Of a DNA stretch of 64,000 nt, positions 63,183-64,000 are shown piece by piece. Position 1 is the stretch's first letter, and each line of letters starts with the position of its first letter. The notes below the pieces were generated by a model, which saw nothing but the letters and a program-made list of their open reading frames with translations, made no database searches and was not told the origin of the DNA. The translations under genes were made by a program, and so were the position numbers. Source of the stretch: Dactylonectria macrodidyma (Eukaryota > Ascomycota > Sordariomycetes > Hypocreales > Nectriaceae); the NCBI GenBank assembly GCA_020744425.1, contig JAGMUV010000002.1:5606996-5670995 (forward strand), in the 5' to 3' direction.

Positions 63183-63239
63183 TATAGGCTAGATAAGATT
63201 AACTTAAGAGGTAATATTACTATATTATAAGAATATTAT
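63183..63239 (-). repeat. Element E 5' LTR, truncated (57 bp left)
   Basis: Matches 20,857-20,913 with only transitions, then similarity stops dead. The other about 138 bp of the LTR are missing from this window. Confidence 0.6.
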
Positions 63240-64000
63240 TAAGGTTATAGTCCTTTAGTAGCATACACTCAGAGAGAGGCCAGAGGTTAAATAGTAAAAA
63301 AAAATAAAAAATAACCAATAGTAAATAATAGTATAAAGGCCTAAAACCTAAGCCTAAGGCAATAATAACTCAGAATGACTAGAGTTTCTACTGTATTAGA
63401 GTATAAGCCTTACTATTCTAATTAACCCTTCGAAATGTATTAAGCAGCTAGAAAGCTAGATAGAAAAGCTAGATAGAAAAGCTAAATAGAAAAGCTAGAT
63501 ATCAGAAGGCAAAATCGTCATACGATAAAAGCCCCATAAGGGCTCTGCATTTATCGCATTCTAAGCTCATCACAGTTCTAACTCATACTTACATTATAAT
63601 TCAGCTCTTTATAATTCTAGTTATATTACAATTCAGCTTATTAAAGACTAAAACGAATACTATAATAAATATCTAGTATAATACACTCTATACTCTTAAT
63701 AACTTAGGTTTTAGTAATTACTATACTCTCTTTATATATAACCTAAATATTAAGCTTAATAAGGATATAGAAACCTTTAATAAGCTAAAGGCTATAGTAA
63801 TAAGATATAGTCTTAAAGAAACTAGAATTATTAAGACTTAGTAATTCTCTAATAGTAAGTGAGTTACCTTAGCGATCTTTAAGACTGAAGTATTCTTAAG
63901 ACTATGCTTCTTTAGAAGTAACTAATGATTTAAGAATTAGATTAAAAACGAATAATACTTCTTAAAGTAACTAGTAATAAAGCTAGTATTTAAAATATCC
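63240..64000. other. Unassigned, less decayed sequence at the right edge
   Basis: Contains more C and G than the neighbouring RIPed DNA (for example 63,500-63,600 with AAAGCCCCATAAGGGCT). It begins where E's LTR is cut, so it is probably the edge of another insertion or a flank. It holds a 13-bp tandem repeat. No convincing frame or terminal motif. Confidence 0.4.
63448..63500 (+). repeat. 13-bp tandem repeat, about three and a half units
   Basis: Unit GCTAGATAGAAAA occurs three times in a row (one with G to A), flanked by partial units. It is too short and spacer-less to be CRISPR-like. Confidence 0.7.

Larger units (their letters stand above)
20857..63239 (-). mobile_element. Element E: outermost LTR retrotransposon (Ty3/Gypsy-like), minus strand, RIP-destroyed, split by element A
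   Basis: A 195-bp left LTR (20,857-21,051) shares its inner 57 bp with a truncated right copy (63,183-63,239). A purine tract on the minus strand (plus 21,052-21,062, CTCTTTTCTTT) adjoins the left LTR, which makes this the 3' LTR of a minus-strand element. Softened coding traces agree: a CCHC zinc-knuckle-like block near 61,655-61,690, a Y-I-D-D-I-L-type RT block (aspartates now Asn) at 59,941-59,964, and an integrase-core-like SDRDSKF trace that runs across the A insertion (about 57,930-57,990 joined to 21,694). Element A sits inside it with TSD TTTAA. The right LTR stops abruptly at about 63,239, so another sequence has interrupted it and the rest lies outside the window. E's own TSD therefore cannot be tested. 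Confidence 0.6.

Noticed and set aside
63448..63500. CRISPR-like short repeats
   Set aside because: Units of 13 bp are contiguous with no spacers, in fungal nuclear DNA.
18720..64000. Possible mitochondrial DNA or a centromere because of extreme AT content
   Set aside because: LTR pairs, TSDs and retroelement coding traces explain most of it; no mitochondrial genes or satellite arrays are seen. A pericentromeric location is possible but cannot be shown.

Overview
The window is nuclear DNA of a filamentous ascomycete (Pezizomycotina; class not resolved). The reasons are short introns (about 46-95 nt) with GT/AG ends and CTRAY-like branch points, a dense set of housekeeping genes, and a sharp switch near 18.72 kb into extremely AT-rich, TpA-rich DNA full of C-to-T/G-to-A decay, the signature of repeat-induced point mutation (RIP).

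Gene-rich half (1-18.72 kb). In order: the 3' part of a Sec7-type ARF GEF (Gea1/2-GBF1 family, +); a FIG4-type PtdIns(3,5)P2 phosphatase (+); a six-exon TTI2 gene (-), tail-to-tail with FIG4 only 15 nt apart; a CCA-adding tRNA nucleotidyltransferase (-) with several candidate start codons; a 2-kb divergent intergenic region; a small conserved two-exon protein (+); the HAT-repeat splicing factor SYF1 (-); the V-ATPase subunit D gene VMA8 (+) with a 15-nt first exon, an 11-nt microexon and a GC-AG intron; and a two-RRM U1A/U2B''-type snRNP protein (-) whose start lies about 80 nt from the AT-rich block. These genes serve membrane traffic, organelle pH, tRNA maturation, splicing and PIKK stability. 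They form no visible pathway cluster.

AT-rich half (18.72-64 kb). This is a Russian doll of LTR retrotransposons that can be taken apart from LTR pairs and target-site duplications (TSDs). Outermost is E (minus; 195-bp LTR at 20,857-21,051 and a truncated LTR at 63,183-63,239). Into E went A (plus; LTRs 21,700-22,135 and 57,485-57,921; TSD TTTAA). Into A went D (plus; 22,768-30,640; TSD TTAAT) and B (minus; 32,529-52,761; TSD AATAG). Into B went C (minus; 36,473-49,292; TSD TTAC). D is the best preserved: a Ty3/Gypsy chromovirus with readable Gag zinc knuckle, protease, RT, RNase H, integrase and chromodomain, all broken by stop codons. A is its heavily decayed relative.

Most interesting signal. 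Between the chromodomain and the 3' LTR, D carries a spliced gene on the antisense strand (29,433-30,118) for a protein with two CxxC pairs followed by a long coiled coil. The decayed element A has the same gene in the same place, with its stop codon at the homologous base. The two elements also share a primer-binding site complementary to their own LTR, suggesting Tf1-like self-priming. RIP damage in every nested element is weaker toward the element's outer ends.
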